A stretch of DNA of 35,405 bases from Planctomycetia bacterium (GTDB taxonomy: Bacteria > Planctomycetota > Planctomycetia > Pirellulales > Thermoguttaceae). The notes under the pieces were generated by a model that ran no database searches, had not been told where the DNA came from, and saw only the letters and a program-made list of their open reading frames with translations. The translations under genes were made by a program, and so were the position numbers. Shown piece after piece: positions 7,691 to 15,359 of the stretch; position 1 is the first letter of the stretch; the number at the start of each line of letters is the position of its first letter. Location: contig JAUNSU010000034.1 in NCBI GenBank assembly GCA_030539035.1, positions 1-35,405 on the forward strand, written 5' to 3'.

Positions 7691-8656
7691 TTGTCCTTGA
7701 AACCGGAAGATTACAAAGATCAGCTCCTAAGTGAAATCAATCGCTTTTTGGATACGGCGTCGAACTTTGAAGAAAAGGACGTTCCGCCCCGTCTGCGGGA
7801 AGCGATACGATACGCGCTTCTCGCGCCCGGCAAACGGATCCGTCCGCTTCTGGTTCTGCTCGCGGCGGACATTTGCGGCGGTGATCCCCGAAAAGCGCTT
7901 CCGGGTGCGGCCGCAGTCGAACTGATCCATACTTATTCCCTGATCCATGATGATCTTCCCGCAATGGATAATGATGATCTTCGACGGGGACGGCCGACTT
8001 GCCATATCCAATTCGATCCGGCAACGGCAATACTGGCCGGTGATGCGCTTCAGGCCTTGGCCTTTCAAATCCTCGCCGATCAGATCGACGATAAAAATAC
8101 CGCGCTCCTCTGTATTGCCGAACTCGCGCGGAGTATTGGTCCTTTCGGACTTGTCGGCGGACAACAGGAAGATGTCTCTTTCTCCGATCCCGGCGCTTCC
8201 GACCGCAATCCCGGATTCAATCCCGGTTCCGATCCCTTGAAAAACGGATCACTTGTTCGACAGGATCTCGAATCCCTTCTCCTGCGGATTCATTCCCGGA
8301 AAACAGGAGCACTCTTATCTGTTTCTCTCAAATTGGGAGCCCTGATCGCTCACGCGAACGAAAAAGCCCTTGCGGCTCTCGATCTTTATGGTAAAGCGCT
8401 CGGACTTGCCTTCCAGATCTCCGACGATATTCTCGATGTGATTGGGAACTCCGAGGATCTCGGAAAGTCCCCGCACAAAGACGCCGAACAGGGAAAATTA
8501 ACCTTCATTTCCCTTTGGGGCCTCGAAAAAAGTGAAGAATTCCTTCGGCAATATGTCGATCAGGCCCGAAAGGCGCTCACGATTTTTGATCGGGATCTCC
8601 CCGCGTTTTCTCTTCTCGATTCCCTCGCTCTCTCCATGTGCGGAAGAAAAAAATAA
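7691..8656 (+). CDS. ispA: Polyprenyl (farnesyl/geranylgeranyl) diphosphate synthase
   Basis: 321 aa. Condenses isopentenyl diphosphate with allylic diphosphates to make C15-C20 isoprenoids. The first aspartate-rich motif is DDLPAMD (87-93), followed by RRGRPTCH; the second is DDILD (245-249). LLAPGKRIRPLL and GLVGGQ are also typical. Start is TTG at 7691: AAGGAG at 7678-7683 gives a 7-base spacing and the frame begins just after xseB. An unusual Pro/Asn/Gly-rich insertion of about 28 residues (162-190) separates GGQQED from LLLRIHSRKTGA. The product chain length cannot be read reliably; ispA is the usual name beside xseB. Confidence 0.88.
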   Translation: MSLKPEDYKDQLLSEINRFLDTASNFEEKDVPPRLREAIRYALLAPGKRIRPLLVLLAADICGGDPRKALPGAAAVELIHTYSLIHDDLPAMDNDDLRRGRPTCHIQFDPATAILAGDALQALAFQILADQIDDKNTALLCIAELARSIGPFGLVGGQQEDVSFSDPGASDRNPGFNPGSDPLKNGSLVRQDLESLLLRIHSRKTGALLSVSLKLGALIAHANEKALAALDLYGKALGLAFQISDDILDVIGNSEDLGKSPHKDAEQGKLTFISLWGLEKSEEFLRQYVDQARKALTIFDRDLPAFSLLDSLALSMCGRKK

Positions 8657-8728
8657 ATTCCAGTTTGCACTTTGAGTTTTAAAAAACTTGATTTAAGACA
8701 GACAAAACGATAAAATCGCGAACAGCTC

Positions 8729-8757
8729 TTGACAGAAAGAGATTTATCGTTTCTAAT
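8729..8757 (+). promoter_or_regulatory. Promoter of the ECF sigma factor gene
   Basis: Consensus TTGACA (8729-8734), 17-bp spacer, TCTAAT (8752-8757; 5 of 6 to TATAAT), about 70 bp before ATG 8830. It is a strong housekeeping-type promoter, so the sigma gene is probably not solely autoregulated. Confidence 0.6.
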
Positions 8758-8829
8758 ATTCACAGATACGCAAATACAGTGGGATTTTTTACACGTTAAG
8801 CTAAAGTACAAGGATCAGGTGTTCTTTTA

Positions 8830-9483
8830 ATGAGTCAATCCGAAAAAAATGATACAGGATCCGACCGCAGGGATCCTTCTCCTTCCGATACGGAAGAAAT
8901 CCGGACCCGACTGGATAAAATGTTCGAAGAATATCGGGACAAACTGCTTCGTATGATCGAAATTCGGCTTCGTCCGGAATTGCGTAATCAGATCGATCCG
9001 GTCGATATCCTGCAGGAAGCGTTTATGGAAGCTTACCGGCAGCTCAGGAATCACATCTCTGAACCGAAAGTATCGGACCTTGTTTGGCTCCGCCTGATCG
9101 TTGGTCAACAGCTCATCGCATTTCATCGCAAATACTTCCTTGCGCAAAAAAGAAATGTTGCCCGGGAAGTATCTCTCGCATCCGATAATACATTGAAATC
9201 CGATGTAATGTCGATGTCCGGCATCCTCGTCGGAAAATTGACAGCCCCGTCCTTTGCCGCACGGCGGCAGGAACTGATCATTCGTATGCGCGAATGCCTT
9301 GAAGAACTGAATCCCGCCGATCGGGAAATCCTTTCCTTGCGCCATTTCGAACAGCTCAGCAATACGGAAACCGCCGAAGAACTGAACATCGCGCCCAATA
9401 CGGCCAGTGTCCGATACATGAGAGCGCTCAAAAAATTCCGGGAAATTCTGATTGCGCACCATCTTGATGAACTGGTCGAATGA
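8830..9483 (+). CDS. ECF-type RNA polymerase sigma factor, planctomycete type
   Basis: 217 aa. A sigma-70 family alternative factor that directs RNA polymerase to its own promoters. Region 2 is at about 30-95 (ELRNQIDPVDILQEAF, with DILQEAFMEAYRQL as the core-binding helix) and region 4 at about 150-205 (RECLEELNPADREILSLRHFEQLSNTETAEELN..., then the recognition helix NTASVRYMRALKKFR). The linker between them is longer than in classical ECFs. The sequence style fits the planctomycete-specific ECF subfamilies. No anti-sigma factor, receptor or kinase gene lies beside it: its own promoter is just upstream and clpX is convergent downstream. The partner and target regulon are unknown. Confidence 0.88.
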   Translation: MSQSEKNDTGSDRRDPSPSDTEEIRTRLDKMFEEYRDKLLRMIEIRLRPELRNQIDPVDILQEAFMEAYRQLRNHISEPKVSDLVWLRLIVGQQLIAFHRKYFLAQKRNVAREVSLASDNTLKSDVMSMSGILVGKLTAPSFAARRQELIIRMRECLEELNPADREILSLRHFEQLSNTETAEELNIAPNTASVRYMRALKKFREILIAHHLDELVE

Positions 9484-9507
9484 TTCCGTCCTCCTTTTCA
9501 GAAAAAA

Positions 9508-9543
9508 AAGATCCGAATCTTTCCCGGGAAAAATTCAGATCTT
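9508..9543. terminator. Bidirectional terminator between the ECF sigma gene and clpX
   Basis: AAGATCCGAAT (9508-9518) pairs with ATTCAGATCTT (9533-9543) with one mismatch, around an inner self-complementary TTTCCCGGGAAA. The A-run on the left and T-rich stretch on the right let it end transcription in both directions, as expected between convergent genes. Confidence 0.75.
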
Positions 9544-9568
9544 TAAAATTTCTTTTCAAACGGAATGA

Positions 9569-10843
9569 TCAGGCGATTTTATTGACCGACTCCTGATAAG
9601 GAACAATCGGACATTCCTCATTCACCATCTCTTCAGTAATGATATATTTTTCTCCGTTGGGGCGATCAGGAAGATCATACATCGTTTGCAGCATAAGATT
9701 TTCCATAATCGATCGAAGACCGCGCGCTCCGGTTTCCCGTTCCAACGCTTTTCGAGCAATTTCCCGAAGGGCATCTTCACTGAAATCCAGATCGCATTCT
9801 TCCATGCGGAACAGTTTTTGATACTGCTTGACCAATGCGTTTTTCGGCTGGGTCAATACATTGACAAGAGCCTCTTCATCCAGCGGATCAAGGCTCGCGA
9901 TCACCGGCAGCCGTCCGATCAACTCCGGAATCAATCCGAATTTGTGAATATCCTCTGCGGTTACCTTCTCCGGATCGTCTCCTGTTTTCCGGCTGTTCTG
10001 ATTTTCTTCGCCGGAAGTAAAGCCGATCGATTTTTTACCAAGCCGACCGCTGATAATATCGTTGATTCCGACAAAGGTCCCCCCGCAAATAAAAAGAATA
10101 TTCGTCGTATTGATCGGAATATACTGCTGTTCCGGATGTTTGCGTCCTCCTTGAGGGGGAACATTGGCAACCGTTCCTTCCAGCATTTTCAAAAGCGCCT
10201 GCTGAACCCCTTCCCCGGAAACGTCCCGTGTGATGGAAACATTTTGCGTTGTCTTCCCGATCTTGTCGATTTCATCGATATAAATGATCCCTTTTTGCGC
10301 CGCCTCGACATCATAATCCGCCGCCTGGATCAGTTTTAAAAGAAGATTCTCAACATCTTCCCCGACATATCCGGCTTCGGTAAGAGTCGTCGCATCGCCG
10401 ATTACAAAAGGAACTTCCAGAATGCGGGCAAGCGTCTGCGCCAAAAGCGTTTTTCCGCTTCCCGTCGGCCCCAAAAGAAGAACATTCGACTTTTCGATCA
10501 CAACATCATCATAATCGATATCGCGAAGAAGCCGTTTGTAATGATTGTGAACGGCAACAGCAAGGACCTTTTTCGCGTAATTTTGGCCAATTACATAATC
10601 ATCGAGTCGGGCAACGATCTCACGGGGGGAGGGAATGCTTCGGGATGCTTTCCCGGTTTCCCGCCGTTTCTTTTCCGCCAAAAGAGTTGAATGGCAAAGA
10701 GAAATACACTCTCCGCATATATAAACATCATTTGGACCCTGGACCAGCGGACCGACATCCCGATAGCTCTTTCGACAAAAAGAACAATAGGCAATTCTTC
10801 GTGTTCCCTGGTTGTCTCCGGTAAAATCCCGTCCCGACGGCAT
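9569..10843 (-). CDS. clpX: ATP-dependent Clp protease ATP-binding subunit ClpX
   Basis: 424 aa, normal length. AAA+ unfoldase that recognises, unfolds and feeds proteins into ClpP. The N-terminal C4 zinc domain has Cys20, Cys23, Cys43 and Cys46; Walker A GPTGSGKT is at 125-132; Walker B IIYIDEID at 186-193; the pore-region sequence GGRKHP at about 232-237; and the ClpP-docking IGF loop at 273-275. The small C-terminal domain (ETGARGLRS) is complete. ATG 10843 is preceded on the minus strand by AAGGAAAAGGATC, a good ribosome site. It is not next to clpP: the two clpP genes lie about 10 kb away on the other strand. Confidence 0.97.
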   Translation of the reverse strand: MPSGRDFTGDNQGTRRIAYCSFCRKSYRDVGPLVQGPNDVYICGECISLCHSTLLAEKKRRETGKASRSIPSPREIVARLDDYVIGQNYAKKVLAVAVHNHYKRLLRDIDYDDVVIEKSNVLLLGPTGSGKTLLAQTLARILEVPFVIGDATTLTEAGYVGEDVENLLLKLIQAADYDVEAAQKGIIYIDEIDKIGKTTQNVSITRDVSGEGVQQALLKMLEGTVANVPPQGGRKHPEQQYIPINTTNILFICGGTFVGINDIISGRLGKKSIGFTSGEENQNSRKTGDDPEKVTAEDIHKFGLIPELIGRLPVIASLDPLDEEALVNVLTQPKNALVKQYQKLFRMEECDLDFSEDALREIARKALERETGARGLRSIMENLMLQTMYDLPDRPNGEKYIITEEMVNEECPIVPYQESVNKIA

Positions 10844-10989
10844 GATCCTTTTCCTTTCCTTTTCCGCTCCGCGCGAAAAGCAATCCCTGGATTGTTGGTA
10901 TCCTTCACTCTTTTCTTCATCGACTGTTTACAGAGCAAATCTTTGTTAAATCATCCTGATTTTCTCATCCTTTAAGGATATTATAGGCA

Positions 10990-11406
10990 TTAACGCCAGT
11001 TTTGTCTCCTCAATAATGAATTTAGAATCTCTTCATTCGATTTTTTATTTCCTGAATCTTTTTTATTCTTTTTATTTTTTGTATTTTGAACAACTTCAAT
11101 GGAGCGGGCGGTCAATTCTTCCGAAAGATTTCTCTTTATCGTTCGATACTCATCCAGCGTCAACTCTCCGTCTTCATACATTTGACGAAATTGGACAAGC
11201 AGGGTATCACTGGAGATCCGCTCCGGAGTAAAGATCCGTTTCCGCAGATTCAATATTATATACAAACCGACCGCGATCAGAATGGCTAAAATCACGACCT
11301 CAACAATCGTTTCTTCCGCCGTATTCTGAAGAATTTTTCGGGTTGCCGCCTTTTTTTCCTCGGCCGTAAATGCCGTCATCCATAAAAAAAACAATGGGAA
11401 ATTCAT
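10990..11406 (-). CDS. Small membrane protein with a SHOCT-like C-terminal segment
   Basis: 138 aa, not assigned to a known function. Visible parts: a hydrophobic N-terminus (MNFPLFFLWMTAFTA) that may be a signal or first membrane segment, a clear transmembrane helix at about 34-54 (VEVVILAILIAVGLYIILNL), then a soluble part with SSDTLLVQFRQMYEDGELTLDEYRTIKRNL, which resembles the short SHOCT-type helix pair found at the ends of many membrane proteins (LxxLKxLxDxGxITEEEFxxxK). The tail is very rich in Lys and Asn. It is divergent from the 850-aa secreted protein and lies about 150 bp upstream of clpX on the same strand, so it may be co-transcribed with clpX. Confidence 0.7.
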   Translation of the reverse strand: MNFPLFFLWMTAFTAEEKKAATRKILQNTAEETIVEVVILAILIAVGLYIILNLRKRIFTPERISSDTLLVQFRQMYEDGELTLDEYRTIKRNLSEELTARSIEVVQNTKNKKNKKDSGNKKSNEEILNSLLRRQNWR

Positions 11407-11488
11407 TCCGAAAATATCCTGAAAATCGTTAATATCGTCTTTATCGGTAAATCTGGAAAAATAATAAACAACTTTTTTCTATTCCTCA

Positions 11489-11552
11489 GAATGGCCGATT
11501 TTCATAAAAGAAACACCCTAATTCGAATGATCGGCTGTTCCGGCCATTCGAA
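11489..11552 (+). promoter_or_regulatory. Two mutually exclusive inverted repeats in the leader of the 850-aa protein gene
   Basis: TTCGAATG (11522-11529) pairs perfectly with CATTCGAA (11545-11552), with an inner CGG/CCG pair. GAATGGCC (11489-11496) pairs perfectly with GGCCATTC (11542-11549), which overlaps the 3' arm of the first hairpin. The second structure ends about 20 bases before ATG 11573. This could be an RNA switch, a protein operator, or chance; the pairing is seen directly, the role is inference. Confidence 0.35.
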
Positions 11553-11572
11553 AACAGCAAGGAATCAATACC

Positions 11573-14125
11573 ATGTTCGGCAATATCCATTCATTTCTGC
11601 ACCACGCTCGAAAATTTTCCCCTTATCGGGGACAGTTTTCCCTTGCCGTATTGATTTTCGTTTCTCTTCTGTTTTTTTCCGAAAGCATTACCGCTTCAGA
11701 ACCCAATAGTATAAACCAAAAAACCCTTGAAGGCAATAATAAAAACGAAAAAACTTCGAAATCTTTTTCGGCAACATCCCCTCAATCGGAAAAATCGGGC
11801 AAAAAAACCGCTTCCCAGGAACCGAAAGTCCTTGATATTTATGTCCCGGCAACCATTCCGGTTCTCATTCACCAACGAAATTTCGCGATTCCTTTCAGTA
11901 TTCAAACCGGCGCGGAAGATCCGCCTGTTGCCATTGAACTTCTTTATACGTTCGATGCGGGCAAGGAATGGCGCTCCTTCGGTCGGGTCCAGGCCGCAAG
12001 TCCTCAGCGAAATTTCTTTTTCCGTGCGGAAAAAGACGGCGAATACTGGTTCGCCTTGAGAACTTTCTTCAAAAGCGGAAAAGAATCCGCAAGCGAAGCG
12101 CAAAAAATCAAAATTCAAACGGCCGCGGAAAATCCGCAGACGGCAAAGGCTTCCATTCCGCATTCCGGCTCCAAAAAGCTCCCCAGTAAAATTGATCTCG
12201 TAAAAAGCGATACGCAGAAAAATTCTTCCAAGGCACCGCGAAAAGCTCCCTCAACAGAAAAGGTAAAAACCTTTGTGAAGGCCGCTCCGAAGAATTCTCC
12301 CGACGATCCGCCGCTTTTAATGCTCCCGGAAGATCTCCCGACCTCCGCGAAAACAAAAAAAGAGCCGGTCCATTCGGATGATTCCGAGCTCCGCAAACAA
12401 AAATTGTTGAATATGGCCAACCATTCCGTGCAAGGTCCCTCCTCAAAAACCGCGGATGGAAAGAATTACCCTGCGTCGGGCACCTTTAAAAATGTAAGCC
12501 TGGAATCTGCGGTTCCCGCACCGGCATCGCTCCCTTCAAATGAAAGTAAAGGATCGGGACCCCAAAAAGAAAACAAAAGCCCCAATAAAAATCCCGCTTC
12601 CAAGGAACAGGTCTCCGAAGATATTGTTTTTCCCGGTAAAATCAAAAGTATTTCGATGGGGCAAACCCAATCCGGCGAACCGACCATTCTGATCCGATGG
12701 TTCCGTCCTGAAGACGCGGGAGAAAAGAATAAAAAAGGGGGATCCATCACGATCGAACGAAGTGAATCCGCAAATGGTCCCTGGATTCCCATCGTCAGCA
12801 ATCTTGATCTCGATCAAAAGGGATACTGGTGGAGGGCGACCCAAATGGATACGATCCCATTCCATGTGCGAACGGTCAGCGTCGATTCCTACGGCAAAGA
12901 ATGGAAAGATGTTTTGCCGCAAAAGCTGGATCTCTCTTCCAACCTGCAAGGACGAATTTCGGGAAACGGAAAACCGGAGACCAATCATTATCAGGGATCC
13001 GTTCCAGCGATCGAGAATAAAGCGCCCAATTTACCGGAAAAGAAAGGAGCTTCTCAAGCCTCTCTTTCCGCTTGGCAAGATCCGCCGAAGCCGCCGGAAC
13101 AGAGCTCTTTTATGGAAACCGGACTCCAGAAGGAATTGAAAAATACCGTAAACAGCGGATCCGGAACATCTGTCCCCAATTCCCCCTCGGAAAATTCCGG
13201 TAATTTCGCTCCCGAAAATAATCCTCTTGCCGGACAGGGCCAAAATTCGGGCCCGTATCCGGGATCAGGAACAGGACAGAATCCGGGAACAGGGTATTCG
13301 GATTTGCAGTCCTATACACCCTCTCCATCCCCCAATGGAAACGGGAACGGATACGGAAATGGAGCCCAAAACAATTCCGCTCCCCAGCGACGGTATGAAC
13401 CGGCAACAGACCCGGGCCGATTTTCTCTGAACCCGATCTTTACCCGAGGCTTTGGGGCGATCTTCCATCGCGAAGAAAGCATGAACGAAGAACCGCCCAC
13501 TCGTGTTCCTCCGGTAAATGGAAATGCGAATCCCTATTCCAACGTTTCCATGAGTTCGGATCAGGCCCCGGTGTATTCGGCGCCGAATGGAATGCCGCAG
13601 AATGGAATGCAAATGACCGGAATGCCGCAAAATGGAATACAATCCGTTCCGCAAACCGGCGCGATTCGACAGGAAACCCCGTCCCGTCGATCGATTTTTC
13701 AGGCTCCCGCAAGAGAAAATCCTCCCGCCTCTCCCCAACAGCCTCAAAATGGGTATAATAACGGAGAGATGAGTTGGAACGGCGGACCCGCTCCCGGCGC
13801 GGGCGATGTAATCTATCTGGATCAAAATGGAAATCGAATTCAAAATCCTTTTCCGCAGGGGTCCATGGGATCGAATCAGGTCTTTCCGGTTGATGCGCAG
13901 GGACAGATCATGTTCCATTCCCCGATGCCGAATCAGGGAACAGGAGCTGCCGGACAATATATTCAAAATGGGCAGCCGCAGTACCAATTGCCGGAACAGG
14001 GAATGATGCAGGGATATGCGGTTCCTTCCGCTTCCGGATCTTCTCGCTCCGGACAGAATCTCCCCTTCCAGGAAAATCCCGGAAACCGGGTCCCGCTCTC
14101 TTCCGGAGAATTCATGGTGCAATAG
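11573..14125 (+). CDS. Large secreted low-complexity protein, function unknown
   Basis: 850 aa, not recognised as a named family. A hydrophobic segment at about 22-42 (FSLAVLIFVSLLFFSESITA) looks like a signal peptide after a long positively charged N-terminus. Two beta-rich segments of similar style follow: about 83-185 (PVLIHQRNFAIPFSIQ, LLYTFDAGKEWRSFG, GEYWFALRTF) and about 355-455 (ILIRWFRPED, ITIERSESANGPWIPI, GYWWRATQM, PFHVRTVSVDSYGKEW). Both resemble the immunoglobulin/fibronectin-like modules of planctomycete exported proteins. They are joined by Lys/Ser/Pro-rich linkers. From about 460 on the chain is disordered, rich in Pro, Gly, Asn, Gln and Met, with short repeats such as GMPQNGMQ and GMPQNGIQ. 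AAGGA precedes ATG 11573. It immediately precedes the ExbB/Pil-like operon (76 bp gap), so a shared envelope role is plausible. Confidence 0.82.
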   Translation: MFGNIHSFLHHARKFSPYRGQFSLAVLIFVSLLFFSESITASEPNSINQKTLEGNNKNEKTSKSFSATSPQSEKSGKKTASQEPKVLDIYVPATIPVLIHQRNFAIPFSIQTGAEDPPVAIELLYTFDAGKEWRSFGRVQAASPQRNFFFRAEKDGEYWFALRTFFKSGKESASEAQKIKIQTAAENPQTAKASIPHSGSKKLPSKIDLVKSDTQKNSSKAPRKAPSTEKVKTFVKAAPKNSPDDPPLLMLPEDLPTSAKTKKEPVHSDDSELRKQKLLNMANHSVQGPSSKTADGKNYPASGTFKNVSLESAVPAPASLPSNESKGSGPQKENKSPNKNPASKEQVSEDIVFPGKIKSISMGQTQSGEPTILIRWFRPEDAGEKNKKGGSITIERSESANGPWIPIVSNLDLDQKGYWWRATQMDTIPFHVRTVSVDSYGKEWKDVLPQKLDLSSNLQGRISGNGKPETNHYQGSVPAIENKAPNLPEKKGASQASLSAWQDPPKPPEQSSFMETGLQKELKNTVNSGSGTSVPNSPSENSGNFAPENNPLAGQGQNSGPYPGSGTGQNPGTGYSDLQSYTPSPSPNGNGNGYGNGAQNNSAPQRRYEPATDPGRFSLNPIFTRGFGAIFHREESMNEEPPTRVPPVNGNANPYSNVSMSSDQAPVYSAPNGMPQNGMQMTGMPQNGIQSVPQTGAIRQETPSRRSIFQAPARENPPASPQQPQNGYNNGEMSWNGGPAPGAGDVIYLDQNGNRIQNPFPQGSMGSNQVFPVDAQGQIMFHSPMPNQGTGAAGQYIQNGQPQYQLPEQGMMQGYAVPSASGSSRSGQNLPFQENPGNRVPLSSGEFMVQ

Positions 14126-14201
14126 TTCAAGGACTTGAGCTGTTCAGGTCCGGATTTCATTATGAGTGCATGATCGATCACCACGAAGAGGAACGAATAT
14201 C

Positions 14202-15335
14202 ATGTCTTACGGTTTCCATTCCGCTTCTTCGAACCGGAAAATTACGGAAAGTGTCCTGAAAGATTCCCGAACGGAAAAAGAAACAAGGATCATTCCGCAC
14301 AGGTTCTTCTTGTCGGGGATTTCCAGATCTTTCTTCCTCGGCGCTGTTCTGCTGATTCTGTTCTTTACCGCACTTCCCGTTGGAATGGGTAAATACCAGA
14401 CGCCCGAATCCCAGCCGTTGGATCTCTCCGTTCTGGATGGTGCGCTTACCGGGGAAAAGGCAGCACCCTCGGCGAATCCGGTAAAGAATACCCCTGTCGA
14501 AAATTCATTGCCCCCGACCGGAAGCAAATCGGCTGATCCCTCCGCTCCCGCCTCCTCCGCAGCGGGTAATCCGACCGCAGAATCCCCGACAGGAATACCC
14601 GGACCGAAAGACGTCCCTTCCGCAGTTCCTCCCCGTTCGGCAAAAGTCGTTTTCCGCGATTTGATCAAGGCGGGCGGCTTTATCGGAATCATTCTTCTGA
14701 TCCTTTCGATCATTGCCCTTTCCATCGTGATTCAGATCCTTATGTATTTGCGCCGCAAAACACTTTTCCCGGAAGAGTTGCAAAACGATCTTTCCCGCCT
14801 TCTGGAAACGGGCAAGATCCGGCAAGCGGCGCAAACCTGCGCAAAAGATCCTTCCCTGCTCGCCCGAATTCTTCATAAAGGACTGTCGGAGTATCAGGGA
14901 AAATGGGATCCGTTGGAAAAGACGATTGAAGAATCGATCTCGGAAGAATCTGCGGCCCTTTACCGAAAGGCGGAATATCTCTCGGTGATCGGAAATATCG
15001 CTCCCATGCTCGGGCTCCTCGGAACGGTAATCGGAATGGTAATCGCTTTTGGAGAATTGGCCGTGTCGGATGGGTTGGGGCGCAATCTTGCCCAAGGCAT
15101 CTATTTTGCCCTGGTAACCACTGTCGATGGACTTGTGGTTGCAATCCCGACCCTGGTCGCTTTCGCACTGATCAACAACCGAATTGCGCAAAGAATTACG
15201 GACCTTGTCCATCATACAGAACGGATCCTTCGTCCTTTGAAAAAACTGTCCGGTACTCCGCTTCCCGCTCCGGAAATTCCATCGCGTCCCGCCGGAACTC
15301 CACCGATCCCTCCCGGCTTTGAAAGAGGCCGATAG
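14202..15335 (+). CDS. MotA/TolQ/ExbB-type proton channel family protein
   Basis: 377 aa. Family members form inner-membrane proton channels that power work across the envelope. An N-terminal signal or extra membrane segment (about 42-60) is followed by a Pro/Ala/Ser-rich exported linker (62-145). Then comes the family core: TM1 about 158-181, a cytoplasmic domain (LSRLLETGKIRQAAQTC, LARILHKGLSEY), TM2 about 264-285 with NIAPMLGLLGTVIGMVIAFGEL, and TM3 about 297-323 with LAQGIYFALVTTVDGLVVAIPTLVAF. ATG 14202 is preferred because AGAGGA lies 9 bases upstream; an upstream in-frame GTG has no such site. The usual ExbD/TolR partner is absent from the window. The next gene, 24 bp on, is a PilM/PilN fusion, an unusual pairing. 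Confidence 0.9.
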   Translation: MSYGFHSASSNRKITESVLKDSRTEKETRIIPHRFFLSGISRSFFLGAVLLILFFTALPVGMGKYQTPESQPLDLSVLDGALTGEKAAPSANPVKNTPVENSLPPTGSKSADPSAPASSAAGNPTAESPTGIPGPKDVPSAVPPRSAKVVFRDLIKAGGFIGIILLILSIIALSIVIQILMYLRRKTLFPEELQNDLSRLLETGKIRQAAQTCAKDPSLLARILHKGLSEYQGKWDPLEKTIEESISEESAALYRKAEYLSVIGNIAPMLGLLGTVIGMVIAFGELAVSDGLGRNLAQGIYFALVTTVDGLVVAIPTLVAFALINNRIAQRITDLVHHTERILRPLKKLSGTPLPAPEIPSRPAGTPPIPPGFERGR

Positions 15336-15359
15336 TTCTATCAGGAAAGGACTTGATTT

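Noticed and set aside
13265-14122. 285-codon open frame opposite the 850-aa protein
   Set aside because: Its Arg/Ile/Ser/His-rich translation mirrors the low-complexity plus-strand coding sequence.
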